DNA of 64,000 nt from Alphaproteobacteria bacterium (GTDB lineage: Bacteria; Pseudomonadota; Alphaproteobacteria; UBA8366; Aestuariispiraceae): assembly GCA_006844765.1 (NCBI GenBank), contig SPJV01000101.1, forward strand, positions 14,662 to 78,661, in the 5' to 3' direction. The notes under the pieces were generated by a model. It did no database searches and was not told the DNA's origin. It was given only the letters and a program-made list of their open reading frames with translations. This document shows positions 57,171 through 64,000 of the stretch, in pieces (position 1 is the stretch's first letter; the number at the start of each line of letters is the position of its first letter). The position numbers and the translations under genes were made by a program.

Positions 57171-57910
57171 TTTGCAGGCAAGGAGGTCACGGCCGGATTG
57201 CTGCCGGGTGCCCTGGCTCGATCCCGACTTGGCGCGGAAACATCCGGCGCCCGGAGATACATCGGCTCCGGCTTTGCCAGACCATAGAGTGCGTGATCGG
57301 CGCCAGACTGCTGCATCCTGGACGCGGCAAGCTGCGCCAAAACGGCGGCATCGGGCAATGTCGGGCCGCCAGCCGCAGCGCCAGGAACCCCCGCATCTTT
57401 CAGGATTTTCAGTACTGTTTCCGTTGCATCGCCAGCCACACGCAGACCGCCGTTAGAGCGGTCTCGACCCAGTGTAGCGATATCAACCGCCGTCGCCGCT
57501 GTCGGGGCTTCGGCATGCCCATCTTCACCGACATACTGAATGAAGAAATCACCCCGCTTGCTGTCAATCGCGACAAGCAGAGCCCCTGGGCCCGCCGGCT
57601 GGGTCGCTGCCAGAATTTCCGTCGTCGGCAAGGCACCCACCGGCACGCCCAAAGCCAGCCCGAAGCCCCGCGCCGCGGCAAGACAGAGCCGAACGCCGGT
57701 AAAAGCCCCGGGACCACAGGTGACAGCGATCAAGCTTAACGTCGAAGAATCAACCGAGGCCTCAGCGAGAACAGCCTCTGCCATCGGTATCAGCCGCTCG
57801 CTTTGGCCGCGCGTCATTTCTTCAAAGCGTTGCGCAAGGATATCACCATCCTGCGTCGCGATCGCCGCAGAGCAGGCAGCCATTGTGCTTTCAAGTGCCA
57901 GAATCGTCAT
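57167..57910 (-). CDS. tsaB: tRNA threonylcarbamoyladenosine modification protein TsaB
   Basis: 247 aa ASKHA-fold partner of TsaD in t6A37 formation on ANN-decoding tRNAs. MTILALESTMAACSAAI, RGQSERLIPMAEAVLAEA and AVTCGPGAFTGVRLCLAAARGFGLALGVPV are diagnostic. ATG 57910 is the conserved start; the frame runs 92 codons further without similarity. The 258-base spacer upstream (57911-58168) lies between it and the divergent deacetylase; it contains TTGACA and TAAAAT elements at non-ideal spacing on the plus strand. Confidence 0.93.
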   Translation of the reverse strand: MTILALESTMAACSAAIATQDGDILAQRFEEMTRGQSERLIPMAEAVLAEASVDSSTLSLIAVTCGPGAFTGVRLCLAAARGFGLALGVPVGALPTTEILAATQPAGPGALLVAIDSKRGDFFIQYVGEDGHAEAPTAATAVDIATLGRDRSNGGLRVAGDATETVLKILKDAGVPGAAAGGPTLPDAAVLAQLAASRMQQSGADHALYGLAKPEPMYLRAPDVSAPSRDRARAPGSNPAVTSLPAK

Positions 57911-58168
57911 GCAACAGGTCAGCATTACCCAGGGAAGAAAAACCAGACACCAAATTGACTGGACCGCGCATCTTTGACAAGTCACGCCCAGATTTACATT
58001 AAAATGCTTGATTTTCATTACGATCCGGGATGAATCGCGGATTACATCAACTGTCGCGGTCTCCAAGGTGATTTTGCCTTGCCGTTTTGGGGCAATTCCC
58101 GGTCCTGGCAAGCAGCGGATTGGCAGATGGAACGCCTTTGGATTAGCCCCACGAGTTAGGAAAAAACT

Positions 58169-59254
58169 GTGCTCAGAGTAACACAATTGTCGTCGACCTC
58201 GTTCCGACTACCATGGCTATTATGTGTATTGGTATGGGCGATTGTGAGCTCAGCCTCTGTCCAGTCTCTAGGCCCTACCACGGCAAGAGCCGCCGAGCCG
58301 ACATCGGCGACCATCTTGATCTATCATCGGTTTGGCGAAGATGAATTCCCGTCGACCAGCGTCATGATGGAACAATTCAAGGCCCATTTGGCGGAGCTGA
58401 CATCCGGATCCTATACCGTCTTGCCATTGCCGGCTGTCATCGCCGCGATTAAGGCAGGCACGCCGTTACCTGATCGGACAATCGCGCTCACCGTCGATGA
58501 CGCGTTCCGCTCGCTTTATGTTAACGCGTGGCCCTTGTTGAAAGAAGCCGGGCTGCCTTTCACCGTCTTTGTTGCCACACAGTCAATCGACCAGGGCCAG
58601 GCTGACTATATGTCCTGGGACGAGTTGCGAGAGCTTCGGGATGCCGGCGTGACCATCGGATCGCAGGCGGTAACACATCCGCATATGGCCGGATTGAGGC
58701 CCGCACGGAACCAACGGGAACTTGCGCTCTCTGCTCAGCGCATCACCGAAGAACTGGGGATAACGCCGCGCCTATTCGCCTATCCCTATGGGGAGGCCAG
58801 CACAGATGTTCTGCGACTGACGAAGGAGGCTGGCTACGAGGCAGCCTTTGGACAACATTCAGGCGCCGCCAATGAAACAAGTCCGCTCTTCTACCTGCCG
58901 CGCTTCCCGGTGAATGTGAATTTTGGCGGCATAGAGCGTTTCCGGCGCATTGTGAACTCGCGGCCCCTGCCGGTAACCGATCTGTCCCCCGCCGATCCAT
59001 TTTTGGAAGACACCCCGACATCAAACCCACCGGCCTTCGGGTTCACAGTTGTTGATGGTGTGCAAAGGCTCGATGAACTTGCCTGCTATCATTCGGATGC
59101 GGGTCGGATCGAAACATTCGATCTATTGGGCCGTCGTGTAGAAGTGCGGTTTGATCGCGCGTTTTCTGCAGGCAGAACCCGCATCAACTGCACCGTGCCA
59201 GCCGGCAATAATCGCTGGCGGTGGTTCGGCATGCAGTATTATGTGAAGCCCTAG
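58169..59254 (+). CDS. Exported polysaccharide deacetylase (NodB homology)
   Basis: 361 aa with a signal peptide (about residues 13-42, ending ARA-AEP). The NodB domain has TVDDA (108-112, normally TFDDG), the Zn His H170 in SQAVTHPHM, and AYPYGEAS. The first His of the usual HxxxH pair is Gln166, so metal binding may use only Asp111 and His170 plus another ligand. A C-terminal beta domain (GFTVVDGVQRLDELACYHSDAGRIETFDLLGRRVEVRF, ending FGMQYYVKP) is present. GTG start after TTAGGA. It is followed after 12 bases by the dehydratase gene. Confidence 0.82.
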   Translation: MLRVTQLSSTSFRLPWLLCVLVWAIVSSASVQSLGPTTARAAEPTSATILIYHRFGEDEFPSTSVMMEQFKAHLAELTSGSYTVLPLPAVIAAIKAGTPLPDRTIALTVDDAFRSLYVNAWPLLKEAGLPFTVFVATQSIDQGQADYMSWDELRELRDAGVTIGSQAVTHPHMAGLRPARNQRELALSAQRITEELGITPRLFAYPYGEASTDVLRLTKEAGYEAAFGQHSGAANETSPLFYLPRFPVNVNFGGIERFRRIVNSRPLPVTDLSPADPFLEDTPTSNPPAFGFTVVDGVQRLDELACYHSDAGRIETFDLLGRRVEVRFDRAFSAGRTRINCTVPAGNNRWRWFGMQYYVKP

Positions 59255-59266
59255 AAAGGGTCGGAT

Positions 59267-60238
59267 ATGACCGAGGACATTCTGTCACTTTCAGATATCG
59301 AAGATGCTCATCAACGCATTGCCCCCCATGTTTTGCATACACCAGTGGTGCCGGCCTTCGACCTGTCCGAAAAATCCGGCGGCGATATCTGGCTGAAACT
59401 TGAGACATTGCAGGCAACCGGCGCCTTCAAACTTCGTGGTGCTATCAATGCCGCGCTCTGCCTGGATGATGACGCCCGCGCCGCCGGGATTGTTGCCGTG
59501 TCTTCCGGCAATCATGGTCGTGGATTGGCCTATGCGGGGCGCAAGCTCGGGTTTCGGGCGATTATCTGTGTGTCGAGCCTCGTCCCCGCAGTGAAGGTCG
59601 AGGCGATGCGAAAACTCGGGGCAGAGGTTCGCATCATCGGCGACAATCAGGACGCCGCAGAAGAAGAAGCCAACCGACTGGTCCGGGAAGAAGGTATGAC
59701 CTTCGTCTCCCCCTTCGACGATCCCATTGTCATGGCCGGTCAAGGAACGATCGGCATTGAACTGCTGGAAGACCTGCCCGATTTGGACGTCGCTATCGTC
59801 CCGCTCTCCGGTGGGGGGCTGATCGCCGGGATCGCCTGTGCCCTAAAAGCGCTAAAACCCTCCGTCCAAGTTATCGGGGTGACGATGGAGCGCGGCGCCG
59901 CCATGCATGAAAGCCTTAAGGCCGGGCACCCGGTGCCGGTAGATGAATATCCAAGCTGGGCGGATGCTTTGGGTGGTAGCATCGGGTTGGACAATAAATA
60001 CAGCTTCACGCTTTGCCGGGCGCTGCTCGACGACACTGTTCTGGTGTCAGAGGATGAGATCGTCGCTGCGATGCGGCACATGTATCGCGCGCAACAGCTT
60101 GTCATCGAAGGCGGCGCTGCGGTTGGTGTCGCAGCCGTCTTATCAGGCAAATACGACTGCAGCGGCAAGAAAGCCGCCATCGTTGTCAGCGGCAGAAATG
60201 TCGATATGGACCGGTTTACGAAAGAGGTCGCACTATGA
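59267..60238 (+). CDS. PLP-dependent threonine/serine dehydratase family (EutB-like)
   Basis: 323 aa fold-type II enzyme. Schiff-base Lys in TGAFKLRGAINA, SSGNHGRGLAYAGRKLG, phosphate-binding PLSGGGLIAGIACALK and VIEGGAAVGVAAVL. The closest resemblance I recognise is to proteins annotated as hydroxyectoine-utilisation dehydratase EutB, but no eutA, eutC or eutD genes are nearby, so a general threonine/serine or hydroxy-amino-acid dehydratase is as likely. There is no C-terminal ACT domain, i.e. catabolic-type length. Confidence 0.78.
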   Translation: MTEDILSLSDIEDAHQRIAPHVLHTPVVPAFDLSEKSGGDIWLKLETLQATGAFKLRGAINAALCLDDDARAAGIVAVSSGNHGRGLAYAGRKLGFRAIICVSSLVPAVKVEAMRKLGAEVRIIGDNQDAAEEEANRLVREEGMTFVSPFDDPIVMAGQGTIGIELLEDLPDLDVAIVPLSGGGLIAGIACALKALKPSVQVIGVTMERGAAMHESLKAGHPVPVDEYPSWADALGGSIGLDNKYSFTLCRALLDDTVLVSEDEIVAAMRHMYRAQQLVIEGGAAVGVAAVLSGKYDCSGKKAAIVVSGRNVDMDRFTKEVAL

Positions 60239-60338
60239 CGCGGACCCTCGCAAACCAACAATGTGCCGCCATAAGCTCACACACCACATTGTGCTCATGT
60301 TTCATACCAAGCCTGCCGCGCAAATCGGTTCGTTTTTT

Positions 60339-61514
60339 ATGAGCATCTCTGCCCAGGTTCCGCATCCAAGCCGGCGGTCACTATCAATTGAGCCCATTGT
60401 AGATGCCGGTATCTTCGGCATCGCTTTGGTAATTCGTGCAGCCATATTCTTGTCGGGCCGATCGGCGTTCAGCGTTGATGCGGATGATTATGTCGAAGGG
60501 GCATTCGACCTTGGCACGAAAGGATACATCGCCGATCCGGATCTGATGCCGGGATACCCGGTTTTAAATTTGTTGTTCGGAGAGGCAACGGCCTATCTGG
60601 ATTTAGCACTCTCTTCCGCAGCGGCAGCCTTTGCTGCAATTCTCGCGCGATCAATTTTCGAAAGCCGTTCTGCCGCGATTGCCGCTGGGTTGGGGGTGGC
60701 CCTTCATCTGAATCTGGCAATTTACGCAGGAAGCGGCTTAACGGAACCCAGCACGACATTCTTGTTTCTGGCCGCCATGATCGCCTTCTTCAACAGATCC
60801 TTCGCAATCGGCTCCATTTTAATGGTTCTATCCTTGTTGATCAGGCCGTCCTTCGTCCTCGCCGCGCCAATCCTGATTGCGGCTTTCAGCATCATCACAC
60901 ATAAGGACAGTTTCCGCATGTGCGTCGCCCGGCTTGCCTTGTTTGCTGCGGTGTTCGTTGTCTTGTTTGCACCCTGGTGGTGGCACAATTACCAAGTCCA
61001 TGGCCGGTTCGTTCCCTTGAACCTCGCCGGGTCGTATACGCTTTACCTCGGGAACAATCCGTCATCAGTAACCGGATCCGGCTTGGGGCAGATCGACATT
61101 AAAGCCGACCATCCTTTTGCCGATGTGAGGCCTCTCTCAGAACAGCGTCGACAAATGGGCGAAGCGGCAGTCGCGTGGATCTTCGAAAACCCGGGCCGAT
61201 TTGCGGAATTGACGGTCATACGATTCGCCCGTTTCTGGCATATTGAATCCCATTCGAATGCCACGGTTTGGCTGGCGATACAGCCTTACCACGCCGCCTT
61301 CCTTCTATTCATTATCTTTGGCTTCTGGCGCTTTGCCCGGCAATCCCTGCCGTTCGTACTCGCCATCGGGTATCTTTGCGCCGTCCACAGCGTGCTTGTG
61401 TCCCTGCCCCGCTATCAGTTCCAGGTGACGCCCTTGATCATCATGCTGGGGCTCGGATGGCTTGCCTGGGAAGCGGAACGGTTTTGGCGAGCCCGAAAAT
61501 CAACACCGGATTAA
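60339..61514 (+). CDS. GT-C type integral membrane glycosyltransferase-like protein
   Basis: About 391 aa with 8-10 membrane segments. The first luminal loop carries an Asp pair (FSVDADDYVEGAFD) as in PMT/ArnT-like GT-C enzymes that use lipid-linked sugars at the periplasmic face. A later periplasmic stretch, SYTLYLGNNPSSVTGSGLGQIDIKADHPF, and the C-terminal PRYQFQVTPLIIMLG resemble that superfamily. Start uncertain among ATG 60261, 60297 and 60339; none has a clear ribosome-binding site, and 60339 gives a short leader before the first helix. Substrate unknown. It converges on the channel gene with 13 bases between stops. Confidence 0.68.
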   Translation: MSISAQVPHPSRRSLSIEPIVDAGIFGIALVIRAAIFLSGRSAFSVDADDYVEGAFDLGTKGYIADPDLMPGYPVLNLLFGEATAYLDLALSSAAAAFAAILARSIFESRSAAIAAGLGVALHLNLAIYAGSGLTEPSTTFLFLAAMIAFFNRSFAIGSILMVLSLLIRPSFVLAAPILIAAFSIITHKDSFRMCVARLALFAAVFVVLFAPWWWHNYQVHGRFVPLNLAGSYTLYLGNNPSSVTGSGLGQIDIKADHPFADVRPLSEQRRQMGEAAVAWIFENPGRFAELTVIRFARFWHIESHSNATVWLAIQPYHAAFLLFIIFGFWRFARQSLPFVLAIGYLCAVHSVLVSLPRYQFQVTPLIIMLGLGWLAWEAERFWRARKSTPD

Positions 61515-61527
61515 CAACACCCGCAGA

Positions 61528-62991
61528 TTAGTGATGCCGGTGCAAGTCGAAGAAGTGGCGGATTGAACGCACGAATTCCCGTGTCAGGGAATCCTTTTGA
61601 TCATCCCCACCACCGACGCCCTTACTCTCGAAAGCACGTTTGACCTGCAAATCCCGGTCGGCCAGGGCTTCGGAAAGGAACTCCACCAGCTCCGGTCGGG
61701 ATTTCAAGATCGGCTCCAGCGTTTCCTTGGTGATCTCGAAGCCGATGGAATCAACTTCCGGCACCACTGTCGCGCGGCGCGCAGCCCCGGTCAGCAGCGA
61801 CATTTCCCCAAAGAACGCCCCGGGCCCGATCTGATTGACCCGCATTTCCCGACCATCACCGCCGGTGACATAGACCGCCATGATCCCTTCGCGCAGGATA
61901 AACAGGGATTCCCCCGGCTCGCCTTGGCTGACGACCGGCGCGTCTTTCTTGAAAGATCGCCGATCCATACTCGCATCAATGACGCGAAGCTCTTCTTCGG
62001 TCAGCGCCGCGAAGAGATCCACGCCATTCAGGAAATCGATATCCCGGTCCGCCCCCCGGCGCACGGTGTTCAGATCCACCCGTTCACCCGGCACGCGAAT
62101 GCCGGAGAATTGCAGATTTCGATAGACCGTCCGCATCAAGCGATACTTCAAGGCCCAGAGCTTGTCATAATTTGGCAGCCAATAGCGCAGGATCCACTCT
62201 GCCCCATGAGGATGAAAGGCGCCAATCCGAACCTGTGGCTTACGCGGCACAGAGGCCAGCTCCGAGACCTGTTGGACGGATGACAGGAACAGCCGTTCGA
62301 CCCGTTGCGCCTGGACACTGTAATCAAGCACAATCGAAAACTCGTCCCGGAAGATTTCTTCCGGCGCGCTGTAGTTTCGAAAATGCCGGGTCGCGAGTTG
62401 CGAGTTCGGAATAACGATCAGCACCTCGGATTTGGTCAAAATACGGGTCGCCCGCCAGTTCATCTGTTGTACCTGGCCGATGGTCCCGTCTTCGATCTCA
62501 ATCCAGTCGCCGATCTTGAAAGGCTGTTCTGCCCCCAACGCAACGCCGGTAAAAACATCGGAGATCAGATAACGCAGCGCGAAACCGATCACGGCAATGA
62601 TGATGGAAGAAGTTGTCAGAATACCGCTGACAGACAGTCCATAGACATGACTGAGAATGAGGATCAGCGCGATCAGATAGATCACCACGCCGGTGATATC
62701 GACCAGCAGACGCGGCACCGGGACACCGGATCTGCGCCCAACCCACCATTCCCAGAACAGCACCCGGAGCCAGCGTTGAACACAATGCGCCAGAGCCAGC
62801 CAAACAACTGTCTCAAAGCCGAGGAGCGCAGCCCGCCCGATTTCCGTCGCTGGATCGAGTTTCAACAAACCGATCAGCCAGGGCTCATTCAGCATCAGCC
62901 AAAGCAGACACGCCGCAACAGCCGTTTCGGGTATCAAACTCACTACCCGAGCGCCAAGCCCCCCGGTCGAACCAGAATCATTATTGGCCAT
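61528..62991 (-). CDS. MscS-type channel with C-terminal cyclic-nucleotide-binding domain (bCNG-like)
   Basis: 487 aa. N-terminal helices (about 18-36, 54-70, 95-115), an MscS pore helix and beta domain (SGILTTSSIIIAVIGFALRYLISDVFTGVALGAEQPFKIGDWIEIEDGTIGQVQQMNWRATRILTKSEVLIVIPNS), the alpha/beta vestibule, and a cNMP-binding domain at about residues 330-450 (LFAALTEEELRVIDASM, GEPGESLFILREGIMAVYV, GPGAFFGEMSLLTGAARRATV). The phosphate cassette FGEMSLLTGAARRATV is intact. Inner-membrane channel gated or modulated by cyclic nucleotides. Divergent from accA. Confidence 0.88.
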   Translation of the reverse strand: MANNDSGSTGGLGARVVSLIPETAVAACLLWLMLNEPWLIGLLKLDPATEIGRAALLGFETVVWLALAHCVQRWLRVLFWEWWVGRRSGVPVPRLLVDITGVVIYLIALILILSHVYGLSVSGILTTSSIIIAVIGFALRYLISDVFTGVALGAEQPFKIGDWIEIEDGTIGQVQQMNWRATRILTKSEVLIVIPNSQLATRHFRNYSAPEEIFRDEFSIVLDYSVQAQRVERLFLSSVQQVSELASVPRKPQVRIGAFHPHGAEWILRYWLPNYDKLWALKYRLMRTVYRNLQFSGIRVPGERVDLNTVRRGADRDIDFLNGVDLFAALTEEELRVIDASMDRRSFKKDAPVVSQGEPGESLFILREGIMAVYVTGGDGREMRVNQIGPGAFFGEMSLLTGAARRATVVPEVDSIGFEITKETLEPILKSRPELVEFLSEALADRDLQVKRAFESKGVGGGDDQKDSLTREFVRSIRHFFDLHRHH

Positions 62992-63184
62992 AGGCCGATT
63001 TCCCCTTTGCTCCCGGCCCAGAGCCTACCTCAGAGAGTGGGATTAAGAAAAGGCGCTCTGTCTTGCGCGTCTCATCAACATCCCAAAGAACACAGCATCC
63101 CGAAAAGATAACAGTGCACAGCCGGTTTCCATGCGGAAGCGGCTGTGATACCCAAGGCGAAATCGAGACATCTTGGAAGCGCGC

Positions 63185-64000
63185 ATGCAAACTCATCTGG
63201 ATTTCGAACAGCCGATTGCCGACCTGGAAGGCAAGATTGAAGAACTTCGCCACCTCGCCGATGGGGAGGAAGTGAATATCGCCGCCGAAGTCGGTCGGCT
63301 GCGCGCCAAAGCGGATAAGCTGCTAAAGCAGACCTATCAAAAGCTGACGCCCTGGCAGAAGGTACAGGTCGCGCGGCATCCGGACCGGCCCCATGCTGTC
63401 GACTACATCACACGGCTGATAGATGATTATACCCCGCTGGCTGGCGACCGTGCCTTTGCCGACGACAAGGCAATCCTGGGCGGCTTGGGTCGTTTCCAAG
63501 GCCGCTCCGTCGTTGTGATCGGGCAGGAAAAGGGGGGCGACACACAGGCACGCCTCAAACATAACTTTGGCATGCCTCGTCCGGAAGGCTACCGGAAAGC
63601 CCAGCGCCTGATGGATCTGGCGGAGCGCTTTCGACTGCCGGTCATCACCTTCATCGATACGCCCGGCGCCTATCCAGGCGTCGGCGCGGAAGAACGCGGG
63701 CAGGCGGAAGCCATCGCCCGTTCGATTGAGAAATGCCTTTCCCTGACCGTGCCGCTAGTCTCGATCGTGATCGGAGAAGGCGGATCCGGCGGCGCCATCG
63801 CTTTGGCAACAGCAGACCGGGTACTGATGCTGGAACATTCCATCTATTCGGTGATTTCACCGGAAGGCTGTGCATCAATCCTGTGGCATAGTGCGGACGA
63901 AGCGAAGACCGCCGCAGAGGCCCTAAAAATCACGGCACAAGATCTCTCCGGTCTCGGTATAATCGATAGCGTCGTGTCGGAACCCCTTGGGGGCGCCCAT
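63185..64000 (+). CDS. accA: Acetyl-CoA carboxylase carboxyltransferase subunit alpha, N-terminal part
   Basis: The first 272 residues; the frame is still open at the window edge (family about 315-320 aa). [27 protein letters not shown], the [20 protein letters not shown] segment, [57 protein letters not shown] and [40 protein letters not shown] are diagnostic. It transfers carboxyl from carboxybiotin to acetyl-CoA in the first step of fatty acid synthesis. The ATG at 63185 begins the conserved N-terminus. The 193-base spacer to the divergent channel gene (62992-63184) shows nothing else notable. Confidence 0.96.
   Translation, partial: MQTHLDFEQPIADLEGKIEELRHLADGEEVNIAAEVGRLRAKADKLLKQTYQKLTPWQKVQVARHPDRPHAVDYITRLIDDYTPLAGDRAFADDKAILGGLGRFQGRSVVVIGQEKGGDTQARLKHNFGMPRPEGYRKAQRLMDLAERFRLPVITFIDTPGAYPGVGAEERGQAEAIARSIEKCLSLTVPLVSIVIGEGGSGGAIALATADRVLMLEHSIYSVISPEGCASILWHSADEAKTAAEALKITAQDLSGLGIIDSVVSEPLGGAH

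Noticed and set aside
57911..58186. TsaB with a 92-residue N-terminal extension
   Set aside because: The extension is intergenic sequence overlapping the divergent deacetylase start; TsaB proteins start at MTILALES.

Overview
The window is a chromosomal segment of an alphaproteobacterium, most likely Rhodospirillales in the broad sense. Three things point there. The G+C content is high but not extreme (roughly 58-60% by eye). Single-copy housekeeping genes are densely packed with short or overlapping junctions. Several gene orders are typical of the class: rimP-nusA-ylxR-infB-rbfA-truB-rpsO-pnp, olsB-olsA-miaB-phoH-ybeY-corC-lnt-HTH-metK-trmB, glnK-amt and tsaB-rimI-mucR-fur. I saw no rRNA, tRNA, CRISPR array, insertion sequence, integrase or prophage gene.

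Layout. 1-10.7 kb holds the end of a sorbosone-dehydrogenase-like protein, a small unknown gene, hemW, a ubiquinone hydroxylase, a sigma-54-type promoter driving glnK-amt, an aminotransferase, ftsK, lolA and a methyltransferase. 10.8-20.5 kb holds ilvBN and miaA on the minus strand, serB and a hydrolase on the plus strand, then the envelope proteostasis block hflK-hflC-DUF2065-degP. 20.7-26.4 kb starts with the Fe-S carrier apbC/mrp and a Tat-exported double CAP-domain protein. It continues with a visibly AT-richer two-gene patch (membrane SGNH hydrolase and periplasmic transglutaminase-like protein), and ends with an unusual gene fusing an XRE helix-turn-helix to prephenate dehydratase. 26.5-33.9 kb is a peptide-uptake operon, yejABEF, extended by a D-amino-acid-oxidase-type flavoenzyme and a J-domain protein.

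34-45 kb is the translation and RNA-decay superoperon read leftward from rimP to pnp. 44.9-58 kb is a long minus-strand run covering tRNA modification (trmB, miaB, tsaB), methionine activation (metK), envelope lipid and lipoprotein work (lnt, olsBA), 16S rRNA maturation (ybeY, phoH) and regulators (PraR-like HTH, Fur/Mur, MucR). 58.2-64 kb holds a polysaccharide deacetylase, a PLP dehydratase, a GT-C membrane glycosyltransferase, a cyclic-nucleotide-gated MscS-type channel and the start of accA.

Most of the window is conserved core genome. The most unusual items are the XRE-PheA fusion with its own internal ribosome-binding site and an AT-rich dyad cluster upstream; the low-G+C SGNH/transglutaminase patch bordered by short repeats; the PraR-like regulator with an AT-hook-like motif and a 26-bp dyad in front of it; a perfect 12-bp inverted repeat between hflK and apbC; and a recurring pattern of short tandem repeats at the 5' ends of otherwise conserved genes (ilvB, infB, miaB, the SGNH gene).
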